From JBOHRN01 sp050732775 (lineage in GTDB: Bacteria > Gemmatimonadota > Gemmatimonadetes > Longimicrobiales > Longimicrobiaceae), in assembly GCA_050732775.1 (NCBI GenBank), contig JBOHRN010000010.1:182642-246641 (forward strand): a DNA stretch of 64,000 nt, read 5' to 3'. The notes beneath the pieces are model-generated. The model made no database searches, had not been told where the DNA came from, and was given only the letters and a program-made list of their open reading frames with translations. The translations under genes and the position numbers were made by a program. Positions 16,563-25,134 of the stretch are shown piece after piece (position 1 is the first letter of the stretch; every line of letters starts with the position of its first letter).

Positions 16563-18098
16563 CTACCCCAACAACCGGTCCAGCGACCGGTACTGGACGG
16601 CCTCGGCCACGTGCGCGGTGGCGATGTTCGTGCTCTCCTCCAAGTCGGCGATGGTACGCGCTATCTTGAGGATGCGGTGGTACGCCCGCGCCGAGAACCC
16701 CAACTGCGACACCGCTCGTTTGAGCAGTTCGCCAGCGTCTTCGCCCAAGCGGCAGAACTCCCGGATGTCCTTGACCCGCATGTGGGCGTTGGCGTGCAGC
16801 CCGTCCTGCCCGGCAAACCTCTCCCGTTGCAGCTGGCGCGCCCGCGCCACCCGTTCACGGATAACCCCCGAAGGTTCTCCGGAGCGCCGGTCCGAGAGCT
16901 CCCGGTACGCCACCGCGGGCACCTCCAAGTGCAGATCGATGCGGTCCAGGAGCGGCCCCGACACCCGGCCCAGGTACCGGCGCACCCGGTCGGGCGGGCA
17001 AGTGCAGCTCCTCTTGGGGTCGCCGTGGTAACCGCACGGACAAGGGTTCATGGCCGCCGCCAGCATCAGCCGGGCGGGGTAGGTGAGCGCCATCGCGGCA
17101 CGCGAGATAGTGACCTCGCCGTCCTCCAGCGGCTGGCGCAGCACCTCCAGGACGTTGCGCCGGAACTCGGGCAACTCGTCCATGAACAGAACTCCGTTGT
17201 GCGAGAGCGATACCTCTCCCGGCTGGGGGGTCGAGCCACCGCCGATCAAGCCGGCGTCGGACACGGTGTGGTGCGGCGCCCGGAACGGCCGGGTGGCCAC
17301 CAGGGGGCGTCCCGGCCCTAGCTTTCCGGCCACCGAATGGATCTTGGTGGTCTCGAGGGCTTCGTCCAGGGAGAGCGGGGGGAGGATAGAGGGTAGCCGA
17401 CGGGCCAGCATGGTCTTGCCCGAGCCGGGCGGCCCCACCATGAGGATGTTGTGCCCGCCCGCTGCCGCCACCTCCAGGGCCCGCTTGGCCTGCTCCTGGC
17501 CCTTGACGTCAGAGAAGTCCTCGGGGTACTCGGAAGCCGAAGAGAATACACTCTCCACGTCGACCTCGACCCGGGGCAGTTCTCCCGAGCCGCGCAGAAA
17601 GGAGAGCACCTCGGCAAGGGTGCGGGCGGAACGCACCTCCAGACCCTTCACCACAGCCGCCTCGGCTCCGTTAGCCTCGGGCAGTATCACCCCCTGCAAC
17701 CCCTCGGCTTTGACCGCCAGGGCGATGGGCAGGGCCCCCTGGACGGGGCGGACGGCTCCGTCGAGCCCCAACTCTCCCAGCAAGGCGAACCTCTCCAACC
17801 GTCCATCCGGCTCGATCTGGCCGGTGCTGGCGAGGATGCCCACGGCGATGGGCAGGTCGAAACCGCTCCCCTCCTTGCGCACGTCGGCCGGAGCCAGGTT
17901 CACGGTGATGCGCTTCGGGGGCACCTGGAAGCCCGAGTTCTTGATGGCGGCGACCACCCGCTCCTTCCCCTCCTTGACCGCCCCCTGGGGTAGGCCGACG
18001 GTCGAAAACGACGGCAGCCCGGTGGCCACGTCGGCCTCCACGGTTACCAGGTAGGCGTCGATGCCGAGGACGGCGCTGGAGAGCACTCTGGCAAGCAT
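16563..18098 (-). CDS. yifB: YifB/ComM family AAA+ ATPase (Mg-chelatase-like)
   Basis: 511 residues. An N-terminal Lon-protease-like fold (about 1-170) is followed by AAA+ with Walker A VGPPGSGKTMLARRLP, Walker B GVLFMDELPEF, a short Cys-rich insertion (NPCPCGYHGDPKRSCTCPP) and a C-terminal lid domain with GFSARAYHRILKIARTIADL. ComM-type proteins are hexameric helicases that promote branch migration during natural transformation; in other species the role is unknown. It lies 48 bp downstream of the NtrY-like kinase gene on the same strand. A TTGACG hexamer in that gap may be part of its own promoter. Confidence 0.92.
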   Translation of the reverse strand: MLARVLSSAVLGIDAYLVTVEADVATGLPSFSTVGLPQGAVKEGKERVVAAIKNSGFQVPPKRITVNLAPADVRKEGSGFDLPIAVGILASTGQIEPDGRLERFALLGELGLDGAVRPVQGALPIALAVKAEGLQGVILPEANGAEAAVVKGLEVRSARTLAEVLSFLRGSGELPRVEVDVESVFSSASEYPEDFSDVKGQEQAKRALEVAAAGGHNILMVGPPGSGKTMLARRLPSILPPLSLDEALETTKIHSVAGKLGPGRPLVATRPFRAPHHTVSDAGLIGGGSTPQPGEVSLSHNGVLFMDELPEFRRNVLEVLRQPLEDGEVTISRAAMALTYPARLMLAAAMNPCPCGYHGDPKRSCTCPPDRVRRYLGRVSGPLLDRIDLHLEVPAVAYRELSDRRSGEPSGVIRERVARARQLQRERFAGQDGLHANAHMRVKDIREFCRLGEDAGELLKRAVSQLGFSARAYHRILKIARTIADLEESTNIATAHVAEAVQYRSLDRLLG

Positions 18099-18146
18099 AG
18101 GGTAAAGCTATCGGCAGCGCCCGCCCACCGTCAAAAAAGTGCCGTG

Positions 18147-21100
18147 TTACCCGGCACGCATGCGCACCCGCACGGTGGTGCCTCGACCCGGCTCGGATTC
18201 GGCCGCCACCCTTCCCCCCCACGACTCCACCAAGCGACGCACGATGGCCAGCCCCAGACCGGTACCGCTGGAGCGGGTAGAGAACTGGGGTTCGAAGATG
18301 CGGGAGAGCTGGTCGGGGGCGACTCCCTCCCCGTGGTCCGAGACAGCCAGCTCGACCCACCCCCCACCGGCGACGCGCGCCACCACCTCGATCTCTCCCC
18401 GGCCGTCCCCCGCGGCGCGGGCGTTTTCGATCAGGTTGAGTAGTACCTCCTTGAGCTCCCCCGCCCGGGCGTACACAGTTGACACCGCCTCGTCTAGGCG
18501 CGCCCGGTAGCGGACCCCCCCGCCCCCGCCCCGGTAGAGGGCCAGGGTCTCGTTGACCACTGCCCGCAGCTCCACCGGAACCAGCTCTCCCGCGGCGGCC
18601 GAGGGCGCGCCAAAGCGGGAAAAACCGCGCGCGATCTCGCCCAACTGGTCGATCTCCTTGAGCACCGCGGCCACGTTCCGTTCCAGGATGGCGCCGAAAT
18701 CGGGGCGGCGGTCCCGGTACGCCCGGCGAACGTGCTGCACGGCGAGCTGGATGGGGGTGAGCGGGTTCTTGATCTCGTGGGCCACCTGCCGCGCCATCTC
18801 GCCCCACGCCAGCACTCGCGCCGACTCCACTTCGGCGGCCCTCGCCTGCCGCAGCCGCACTACCATCCGGTTAAAAGAATCCACCAACGAGGCGAACTCG
18901 TCGCGCCGCCCCTCGGGGAGCCGTACCCGCAGGTTGCCCTCGCCCACCGCGGCCGCGGCCCGGCTCAGCCGCTCGATGGGGCGGGAGAGGGCGCGCCCCA
19001 CCAGCAGTGACAGGACCACCGAGAGGGCCGCCCCGGCGAGCCCGAAGAAGAGGAGGGTGTGCGCGAACTCCCGCCGTCTCCGGGAGATCTCTCCCGCGTC
19101 AAGTGGGGTGGGCGCGGCCAGGATCTCGCCCGGACCGATGCGCCGGTAGGCGACCAGGTAGCGGCTCTCGCCGATCTTCCCCTCTTGGCTGTCTTCGACT
19201 TCGTCGCCAGACACGAAGCGGAGGTAGACGCCAGGCGGGATCCAGCTTTGGTACAACCCCAGATCGATCACCTCCGGGGACGACGCCTCCACCAGCACTC
19301 CGAGCCGGTAGAGGAGTAGGTCGGAGTAGAGCCGCTCTCCCAACTCGGGGAGCGAGCCGGCCGACGCCTCTCCCGCGGCTTGCTCCAGGGAGCGCGAGGC
19401 AAGAGCCGAGGCGGCGCGGATTACCTCTCGCGAGAGGGCTTGGTAGGCAACCGCCCCGAAGGCGGCCACCGGGAGGAGAAAGAATATCAGCAGGGCCAGC
19501 GTGAGCCGCCCCCGGAAGGAGCGTAAGCGGGTAAGCACCCCTCCCCACCCGGCCCAACCGCCCGCGAGGAGCCGGCCGGCCAGGTAGAGGAGTAGGAGTA
19601 GCGACAGGGACAGCGTCGCTAGGAGGGAGCCCCGGGCCAGGAGCAGGAAGCGGGTGGGGGTGGGGACCTCCAGGTGGGCGTGGACCGGCCCGCGCGGGAA
19701 GCGCACGTCGGTCTCGGCCCGCCACCCCTCCTCCGTACGCAGCCAGCGAACCCCCTCATGGCCGGTGGCCGAAACCGCGGGGATGAGCCGCAGCGGGCCG
19801 AGGGCCACTCCGCTCTCGTCTTCTGCCCCGTACAGCATCCCGGCCAGTGAGGTGCCGGCCGCGAGCCGGTATTGGGGGGGCACTACCACCGACACCACCC
19901 GTTCGCCGCCGAGCGGGATCAGGAGCAGGTAGTGAACGGTCTCGTACCCGGTATACCGGCGCAAGATGGAGGAGCCCCGCGTGGCGGCCTCTTCGACCAC
20001 TGAGGGGAATAGGTCGCGTGGCAGCTGCGCCTCGCCGAAGCGGATTTCGTCCACGGGCTGGCCCTCGTCCCAGAGCGTTAGCCGCGCCTCGTACCCTGCC
20101 CCCGTGAACCCGCTCTGCTCCCACCCTCGGTATAAGAGCCGGATACCTTCTTCTCCTTCTTGGTCCAGGCGAGCGGCTTCACCGGCAAAGTTGCGCAGCA
20201 GAAAGTCCAGGTAGGGGTCGGGCTCCAGCCCCAGCCGGGCCAACTCCGCCTCGGCCTCGGAGGCGCGGGCCGAGAGGTGGGCGGTCCACAGGTGAGCGGG
20301 CACCACGGTGGCGGCCAGCCATCCCGCGGCCAGCCAGGCGGCGAGGGGTAGTCCGCGCCCCCGGCCGGAGCCGAGAGCGGGAAGAAAGACGAGGAAGGGG
20401 GCTGCCCACAGCGACGCCGTCCAGAGCTTCGGCTCCCCCCCTGGTGACCACGAAAATGCCACCGCGATCCCGAGCCCGGCGGCGAGCGCGGCCGCCCCGG
20501 TGGCGAAACGAAGCCGTGTGCGCCGGGGGAGGGTCCGCTCAGGCGGAACCGCGAAGAGGGCCAAGGGGAGGGCGGCCAGCACCACCCCGGCCAGCACCAG
20601 TAGGAGGCCGCCGGCCGGGTACGCCGCCAGCGCGGCCACCGATGCACCGTCCAGGATCAGCCAGAGGACCGCGGGCAGGGAGATACCAACCCCCACCGCT
20701 CCCAACGCCCGCCCCCGCCACCCCCCGCCCGGGTGGGGCGTCCTGGCGGTCGCGAGTAGCCCAACGGCGCCGCCGGCCGCCAGCACGAGTAGGTCGCCGA
20801 GGGTCACGTCGACCGGTAGGGGAAGGAGAAACCTGAGGGGTGAGAACAGTTCCCTGGCTCCTAATAGTTCGCCTAGCGGGGCGAACAGAAAGGAGGCGGT
20901 GAGCACGGGCACGGGCAGCCAACGGGGGCGATGCCCGCCCCGGTACCACCCGGCCAACAGCAGCAGGGCGGCGATTATCGCCAGCCCAGCCGCGGCCCGG
21001 CGGCCGCCAGCCGCCACGCGCTCGAGCTGTTCTTCCGGGGAAGGGGTCACAAAGGAGACGCTCAGGATAGAGCGGTCGTCCGTGGTCCAGTCCCAAACAC

Positions 21101-21875
21101 TCTCGCCCTCGGCCCGCTCCGGAGCGGTGAAGCGCGGCCGAACCCAGTGTTCGCGCTCAAAACGGGAGCTAAAGGGGGCGGGGCCGGGCAACTGGAGCTC
21201 GCTGTCGAGGAGGGCCGCCACCACCACCGTCCGGCCGTCTCCCACCGGACGGACGAAGTACAGGTAACGGAGCAGGGGGCCGTGCTGGAAAAGGTACGAT
21301 TCGGCGCCCAGCCGCACCTCGTCCGGAACCCGGCCCCGGTGCTCGCCGGTCCACGCGATCGGACGTCCATCCGCCGCGTACACCGCCACCGCCGAGAGAC
21401 CCCGGGCGCGGGCGGCCCCGTCCAGGAGCCGGAAGAGCCGGCCCCGGTCGTCTCTCGCCCGCCTTACCGCTACCAGTGCCGCCTCCACCGCCTCTTCGCC
21501 GGCGTCCACCAGAGCGTCCAACTCCCCGCGCAGCTCCCCGGCCGCCTCGTCCTCGATCCGTTGCCTGGTCTCCTCCCACCTTCCCGAGGCCCCGGCTAGT
21601 CGCAGTTGGGTGACCCCCGCCACCGCCACCACCGCCCACAACACCGCCACCGCTACGGGCAGCCCGCCTCGCCGGCGCAGCAGGGCCACCAGCGAAGCCC
21701 CCAGGAGCGGTATCACGGCCACCCCGAGTCCTAGCGGCGACAGCTCCCGCATCCACAGGCATAGAACCGGCAGGGAGAGCCAGCCAAGGGTCCAACCCAC
21801 CGCTTCGGCGCGGCGGGTAACAATTACCGCACCTTGGCTCTTCATGGCGTCATCGCTGCGTTCCTGCTCGCTCAC
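18147..21875 (-). CDS. Very large multi-sensor membrane histidine kinase (NtrY-like)
   Basis: 1242 residues. The GTG at 21875 is preceded by a good Shine-Dalgarno sequence (CAGGAGAGATC), better than the internal ATG at 21845. Membrane helices at about 22-90 flank a first extracytoplasmic sensor (about 95-290). A bundle of roughly ten helices follows (290-540), then a second extracytoplasmic segment (about 545-775), two more helices, a third sensor loop, a last helix and HAMP. The kinase core has MARQVAHEIKNPLTPIQLA (His1033), the N box NLIENARAAG (about 1150) and the G2 box SSGTGLGLAIV. The HEIKNPLTPIQ box is typical of NtrY. Known NtrY proteins have about 700-780 residues, so this one carries roughly 500 extra, mostly membrane and sensor. 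Confidence 0.88.
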   Translation of the reverse strand: MSEQERSDDAMKSQGAVIVTRRAEAVGWTLGWLSLPVLCLWMRELSPLGLGVAVIPLLGASLVALLRRRGGLPVAVAVLWAVVAVAGVTQLRLAGASGRWEETRQRIEDEAAGELRGELDALVDAGEEAVEAALVAVRRARDDRGRLFRLLDGAARARGLSAVAVYAADGRPIAWTGEHRGRVPDEVRLGAESYLFQHGPLLRYLYFVRPVGDGRTVVVAALLDSELQLPGPAPFSSRFEREHWVRPRFTAPERAEGESVWDWTTDDRSILSVSFVTPSPEEQLERVAAGGRRAAAGLAIIAALLLLAGWYRGGHRPRWLPVPVLTASFLFAPLGELLGARELFSPLRFLLPLPVDVTLGDLLVLAAGGAVGLLATARTPHPGGGWRGRALGAVGVGISLPAVLWLILDGASVAALAAYPAGGLLLVLAGVVLAALPLALFAVPPERTLPRRTRLRFATGAAALAAGLGIAVAFSWSPGGEPKLWTASLWAAPFLVFLPALGSGRGRGLPLAAWLAAGWLAATVVPAHLWTAHLSARASEAEAELARLGLEPDPYLDFLLRNFAGEAARLDQEGEEGIRLLYRGWEQSGFTGAGYEARLTLWDEGQPVDEIRFGEAQLPRDLFPSVVEEAATRGSSILRRYTGYETVHYLLLIPLGGERVVSVVVPPQYRLAAGTSLAGMLYGAEDESGVALGPLRLIPAVSATGHEGVRWLRTEEGWRAETDVRFPRGPVHAHLEVPTPTRFLLLARGSLLATLSLSLLLLLYLAGRLLAGGWAGWGGVLTRLRSFRGRLTLALLIFFLLPVAAFGAVAYQALSREVIRAASALASRSLEQAAGEASAGSLPELGERLYSDLLLYRLGVLVEASSPEVIDLGLYQSWIPPGVYLRFVSGDEVEDSQEGKIGESRYLVAYRRIGPGEILAAPTPLDAGEISRRRREFAHTLLFFGLAGAALSVVLSLLVGRALSRPIERLSRAAAAVGEGNLRVRLPEGRRDEFASLVDSFNRMVVRLRQARAAEVESARVLAWGEMARQVAHEIKNPLTPIQLAVQHVRRAYRDRRPDFGAILERNVAAVLKEIDQLGEIARGFSRFGAPSAAAGELVPVELRAVVNETLALYRGGGGGVRYRARLDEAVSTVYARAGELKEVLLNLIENARAAGDGRGEIEVVARVAGGGWVELAVSDHGEGVAPDQLSRIFEPQFSTRSSGTGLGLAIVRRLVESWGGRVAAESEPGRGTTVRVRMRAG

Positions 21876-22572
21876 CGATCTCTCCTGGGTCGAGGTCGAG
21901 CGTCACCTGGAAGCCGACCGGCGGCTCATCGTCCCGGTGGGCGAATGCGACCAGCACGGCCCTCACCTTCCGCTGGGGGCCACCTCGCGCATCACCCGTG
22001 CCCTGGCCCGCGACCTGTCTGGCGAGTTCGGGGTGCTGCGGGCTCCGCTTTTTCCCTACGGCGTCAACGTGCCATCCCAGCGCTTGCACCCCGGCGCGGG
22101 CGAACTGCGGGAAAAGATACTCCACCGCGCCCTCAACGACCTGCTGGCCGGGTGGGAGCGGCAGGGGTTCGACGAGTTTATCCTCCTGACAGCCCACGGC
22201 CACGGCCCGCACGTGGAACAGGCAGCCACGGTTTCCGTACGGCAAGCGCGGGTCCGTGCCGTGGACGCCCTCGCCGTGGACGTATCCGAATTTCTGCCTG
22301 GATGCTCCTGGCCGCAACACGGGGGCGAAGTGGTCACCTCTCTCTTGCTTTACCTCTGCCCCGAAGTGGTGGAGCTGGAGTCGGCTGTCGACTTCGAGGT
22401 AGAGCCAGCCGGTTTTCGGCCCTTCGCCCGCTCCGCGCTTCCCCGCTTGCCAGCGAGCTGCCCGGGCTCGGTGGGGCGGCCCAGCCGCGCCAGCCCTGAG
22501 ACCGGCCGGGCGATTTACGACTACATCCACCACAAGATCCGGCAAACCGTGTTCCTGGCGCCGGAGGAGTGA
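21844..22572 (+). CDS. Creatininase-family amidohydrolase (divergent active site)
   Basis: 242 residues from the ATG at 21844. The family hallmark reads PVGECDQHGPHLPLGATS. Compared with the usual EQHGPHLPLxTD box, the Glu is Asp, the His is kept, and the closing Asp ligand is replaced by Thr/Ser. A second box LTAHGHGPH replaces the usual NGHGGN, and HGGEVVTSLLL matches the HxGxxETS region. Family members are Zn/Mn-dependent hydrolases acting on creatinine, formamides or cofactor precursors (for example MftE). The role here is unknown and the altered ligands may change metal use. The 5' end overlaps the divergent kinase gene by 32 bp. Confidence 0.75.
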   Translation: MASSLRSCSLTDLSWVEVERHLEADRRLIVPVGECDQHGPHLPLGATSRITRALARDLSGEFGVLRAPLFPYGVNVPSQRLHPGAGELREKILHRALNDLLAGWERQGFDEFILLTAHGHGPHVEQAATVSVRQARVRAVDALAVDVSEFLPGCSWPQHGGEVVTSLLLYLCPEVVELESAVDFEVEPAGFRPFARSALPRLPASCPGSVGRPSRASPETGRAIYDYIHHKIRQTVFLAPEE

Positions 22573-22658
22573 ACATCGCTTAGCCGCCGGAGCAGCGGCG
22601 AACTCCCCGCCCGCCAAAGTGTAAAGCGGGGTAGCGACGCACCGACCAAGAGATCTCC

Positions 22659-23369
22659 ATGACCCGACCGACGCGAACCCCGTCACTCCTCCTGGCCGCC
22701 ACCGTGGCCCTCGCCGGCTGGGGGCTCGCCCTGCCGGCCGGGGCGCAAAGCTTTGCCGACCAAGGGACCTTTGAGGTTTCGGTGGACGGCCGCCCGGCCG
22801 GGAGCGAGGAGTTTTCCATCCGTCGGAGCGGGAGTGGCGAGCAAGCCGAGACCGTGGCCACTGGCCGTGTATCCCTGCGGCTGCCCACCGGGAGCGTGGA
22901 GCTCTCCACTTCTTTGCGCGCCGCGGGGGCGCGTTCAAACCCGGTCTCGTACCAGGTCCAGGTGGGGGGCAGCTCGCCCCGCAAGATCGTGGGCGCCGTG
23001 GAAGAAGGACGCTTCAGCGCCCGTATCAGCACCCCGGCGGGCGAGCAGCTCAAGGAGTACGTGGTAAGCGGGGGTGCGCTCGTCCTCGACGACGGCGTGG
23101 CCCACCACTACTACTTTCTGGCCCAGCGGGCGGCGGATGGCCGGGTGCCGGTAATCATCCCCCGCAGTAACCGCCAGGTCGTGGCCACGATCTCTTCGCG
23201 GGGAGACGAGACCATCCGCGTCGGCGGTACCCCGGTGCGCGCCCGACGGCTCGTGGTGCGGACCGAAGGGGGTAGCGAGGCGGAGGTGTGGGTAGACGGC
23301 CGTAACCGGGTCCTCCGGGTCGACGTCCCGGCTAGCGGCTACTCGGCGGTACGCGCCAGCGCGCCTTAG
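22659..23369 (+). CDS. Secreted protein of unknown function
   Basis: 236 residues. A signal peptide (LLLAATVALAGWGLALPAGAQS, cleavage near 29) is followed by a beta-rich domain with repeated short strands (GTFEVSVDGRPAGSEEFSI, GRVSLRLPTGSVEL) and a C-terminal EAEVWVDGRNRVLRVDVP. The last part resembles the end of periplasmic proteins that carry a derivative of a lipid or polysaccharide-binding beta-sandwich (DUF3108-like), but I cannot assign it firmly. It lies 40 bp before the Yip1-type gene and 86 bp after the creatininase-like gene. Confidence 0.7.
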   Translation: MTRPTRTPSLLLAATVALAGWGLALPAGAQSFADQGTFEVSVDGRPAGSEEFSIRRSGSGEQAETVATGRVSLRLPTGSVELSTSLRAAGARSNPVSYQVQVGGSSPRKIVGAVEEGRFSARISTPAGEQLKEYVVSGGALVLDDGVAHHYYFLAQRAADGRVPVIIPRSNRQVVATISSRGDETIRVGGTPVRARRLVVRTEGGSEAEVWVDGRNRVLRVDVPASGYSAVRASAP

Positions 23370-23409
23370 AACCCCCTCTCGCTGTGCCATCTCCGGGTTA
23401 CGGACGGCG

Positions 23410-24093
23410 GTGACCGCCGGAGCCGATACCGTGCCCCCCGCCCCGCCACCCCTGGGCCGGCGGGTGTGGCGCACAGTGGTTTCGCCCGGAGCGATGTTCC
23501 GGGAGCTCGGGAGCAGCGCGCCGTGGGCCGACGCCCTGGCCCTGGTCCTCCTGCTCGGCGTGCTGCTCGCGCTCCTGAGCCCGGCCGCCCCCCTGATCCG
23601 CGAGGCCGAAGCCGCGGCGGCCGCGGCGGGCGTCGAGTTGACTTCCGACCCCGCCACCATCGTTCGCTACGGGCGCTACCTGAACGCAATGGGCTCGCTG
23701 GCGGCCGTGCCCTTGAGCGCCTTTGGGCTGGCGGGGGTGCTGTACCTACTCTTCTCCGCCGGGCGGGAGTCCCGGCCCGGTTACCGGCAACAGCTGTGCG
23801 TGACGGCGCACGCCTTGCTCATCCCCGCCCTGGGCGCGGGCCTGACCCTGGCGCTCGGGCTCCTGCTCGAAGACCCCGGCTTCTCCTTCTCTCCGGCGTG
23901 GTTGGCTGCCACGCCGGACGGCCCCCTTGCCCGCCTGCTGGCGGCGGTCAACCCCTTCTGGCTGTGGGCGGCCGCGGTCGCGGGGGTGGGAGTGGGGGAG
24001 ATGGGCGGGGCCCGGAGCCGAACCTTTGCCGCGGGGGTACTGGTGGCTCTTTACCTCGGTTTCGCCGCGGGGCTAGCCGCTCTGACGGGGTAG
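23410..24093 (+). CDS. Yip1-family membrane protein (copy 1)
   Basis: 227 residues, GTG start at 23410. The N-terminal motif RRVWRTVVSPGAMFREL is followed by five hydrophobic segments (about 37-57, 92-115, 128-150, 180-200, 206-225), the layout of bacterial Yip1-domain proteins, whose function is unknown. A second relative lies at 25135-25857 with the matching motif RRVLDTLVAPGELFATF, on the other side of a barrel-protein gene. It converges with that gene, the two stops being 6 bp apart. Confidence 0.8.
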   Translation: MTAGADTVPPAPPPLGRRVWRTVVSPGAMFRELGSSAPWADALALVLLLGVLLALLSPAAPLIREAEAAAAAAGVELTSDPATIVRYGRYLNAMGSLAAVPLSAFGLAGVLYLLFSAGRESRPGYRQQLCVTAHALLIPALGAGLTLALGLLLEDPGFSFSPAWLAATPDGPLARLLAAVNPFWLWAAAVAGVGVGEMGGARSRTFAAGVLVALYLGFAAGLAALTG

Positions 24094-24098
24094 GGGCT

Positions 24099-24833
24099 CT
24101 ACTTCGGGAGGCGAAACGAGGCCCCGGCGTAAACCATCCACATCCGCACCTCGCTCCGGATGGGGGTAAAGGAGATAGTGCCGTCGGCGTGGTCCCGGAT
24201 GCTCCCCTCCCTTAGATACTCCGCCTCCCCGAAGTCGTGGTAGCGGGCCCCCAGGTCGATGAAGACCGGTAGCGGGCCGGGTCTAACCGGGATGAACATC
24301 CCCGCTCCCCCGCCCAGCGCCAAGGCGAAATCGCTGTGCTGCCGGGTCGAAAAGGTCCGGTCGTCTCCGCGCCAGTCGTCCAGCCCCCGGATAGACGAAG
24401 TGGTGGAGAAGTAGCCAACCCCGATAGCCGTATTCAGATAAGGACGCACGCGGCCCACCGGCGCCATCAGGTGCGGTCCCACCTCCAGGAACGAGACCGA
24501 GTTGGAGGTGACCACGTCGACCAGAATCCTCCCCCCGATGGCACTGCTCAGCGGCGTCAGGAAGCGCTCCCGGCCGTAGGTAGAGTAGCCGCCGTCGAAG
24601 CGGAGCCCGATCACCCCCGCGGGGTCCATGCCATAGATCACGTGCCCCGCCAGGCCGAAGCTGGGGTCCACCCGGGACGAGAACTCCCCTCGCGGGATCA
24701 CCACCCCGGCGTGAACGCCTAGGAAGAACGGGCTCGGTTCGCCCCTTTCGCCGGAGCTCCAGTCGAACCCCCCCTGCGCCAGCAAGGAAGGGGCGCAGAG
24801 AGCAAGGACGAAAGCTAGCCAGAGTACACGCAC
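24099..24833 (-). CDS. Outer-membrane beta-barrel protein
   Basis: 244 residues from the GTG at 24833. This start is chosen because GGAGGAG lies 4 bases upstream and because it gives a clean signal peptide (LWLAFVLALCAPSLLAQ, cleavage near residue 20). The mature part alternates hydrophobic and polar residues with many Gly and aromatic positions (FFLGVHAGVVIPRGEF, FLEVGPHLMAPVGRVRPYL, VFIDLGARYHDFGEA), typical of eight-stranded barrels of the OmpA/OmpW-like superfamily. The C-terminus SFRLPK lacks the usual terminal aromatic. Function unknown. Confidence 0.75.
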   Translation of the reverse strand: MRVLWLAFVLALCAPSLLAQGGFDWSSGERGEPSPFFLGVHAGVVIPRGEFSSRVDPSFGLAGHVIYGMDPAGVIGLRFDGGYSTYGRERFLTPLSSAIGGRILVDVVTSNSVSFLEVGPHLMAPVGRVRPYLNTAIGVGYFSTTSSIRGLDDWRGDDRTFSTRQHSDFALALGGGAGMFIPVRPGPLPVFIDLGARYHDFGEAEYLREGSIRDHADGTISFTPIRSEVRMWMVYAGASFRLPK

Positions 24834-25001
24834 GACACTCCTCCGCGCTCTAAGGGTGGCTGATGGTGCGGCTCCGCCCCGGCCATGAGCAAGGGGAGGG
24901 CCGTTTCCGATGCCATCATCCATCCGCTTGGGGGTTCAAGAGATGGAAGCGTCGGGGAAAGGGTCGCCTCGCCTCTAGCTGTATTCCGGAGAGGACAACT
25001 T

Positions 25002-25022
25002 ACTGTCTCTGGAGTAGACAGT
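25002..25022. repeat. Inverted repeat ACTGTCT-N7-AGACAGT in the divergent region
   Basis: Perfect seven-base arms (25002-25008 and 25016-25022) around ctggagt. It lies in the 301-bp divergent region between the barrel-protein start (24833) and Yip1 copy 2 (25135). No T-run follows, so an operator is more likely than a terminator. Confidence 0.4.
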
Positions 25023-25076
25023 GAACTCCCCGCCCAGCCAGCCGCTCGGCACCGGCTCGCCCGGGCAGCCCGAAGG

Positions 25077-25099
25077 TGGTATTATCTCTTGCCGGCAAG
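25077..25099 (+). promoter_or_regulatory. Extended -10 promoter with overlapping palindrome
   Basis: TGGTATTAT (25077-25085) matches an extended -10 element. The perfect 12-bp palindrome CTTGCCGGCAAG (25088-25099) covers the expected transcription start, 36 bp before the Yip1 copy 2 ATG. The rest of the 301-bp region (24834-25134) holds no ORF that I can support. Confidence 0.4.
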
Positions 25100-25134
25100 T
25101 GAGTTCCTTGGTAACCACCGTCGAGTACACCAGC

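Noticed and set aside
17671..18807. 378-codon minus-strand ORF overlapping the kinase and yifB in another frame
   Set aside because: Arg/Gly/Pro-rich composition typical of an out-of-frame reading; both true genes have domain motifs.
21610..21843. Longer 5' extension of the creatininase-like gene
   Set aside because: The 78 extra residues are Thr/Ala/Pro-rich and lie antisense to the kinase signal region; the family sequence starts only after 21844.
22573..22658. Short inverted repeat after the creatininase-like gene
   Set aside because: The arms are only five to six GC bases, which occurs by chance often at this base composition.
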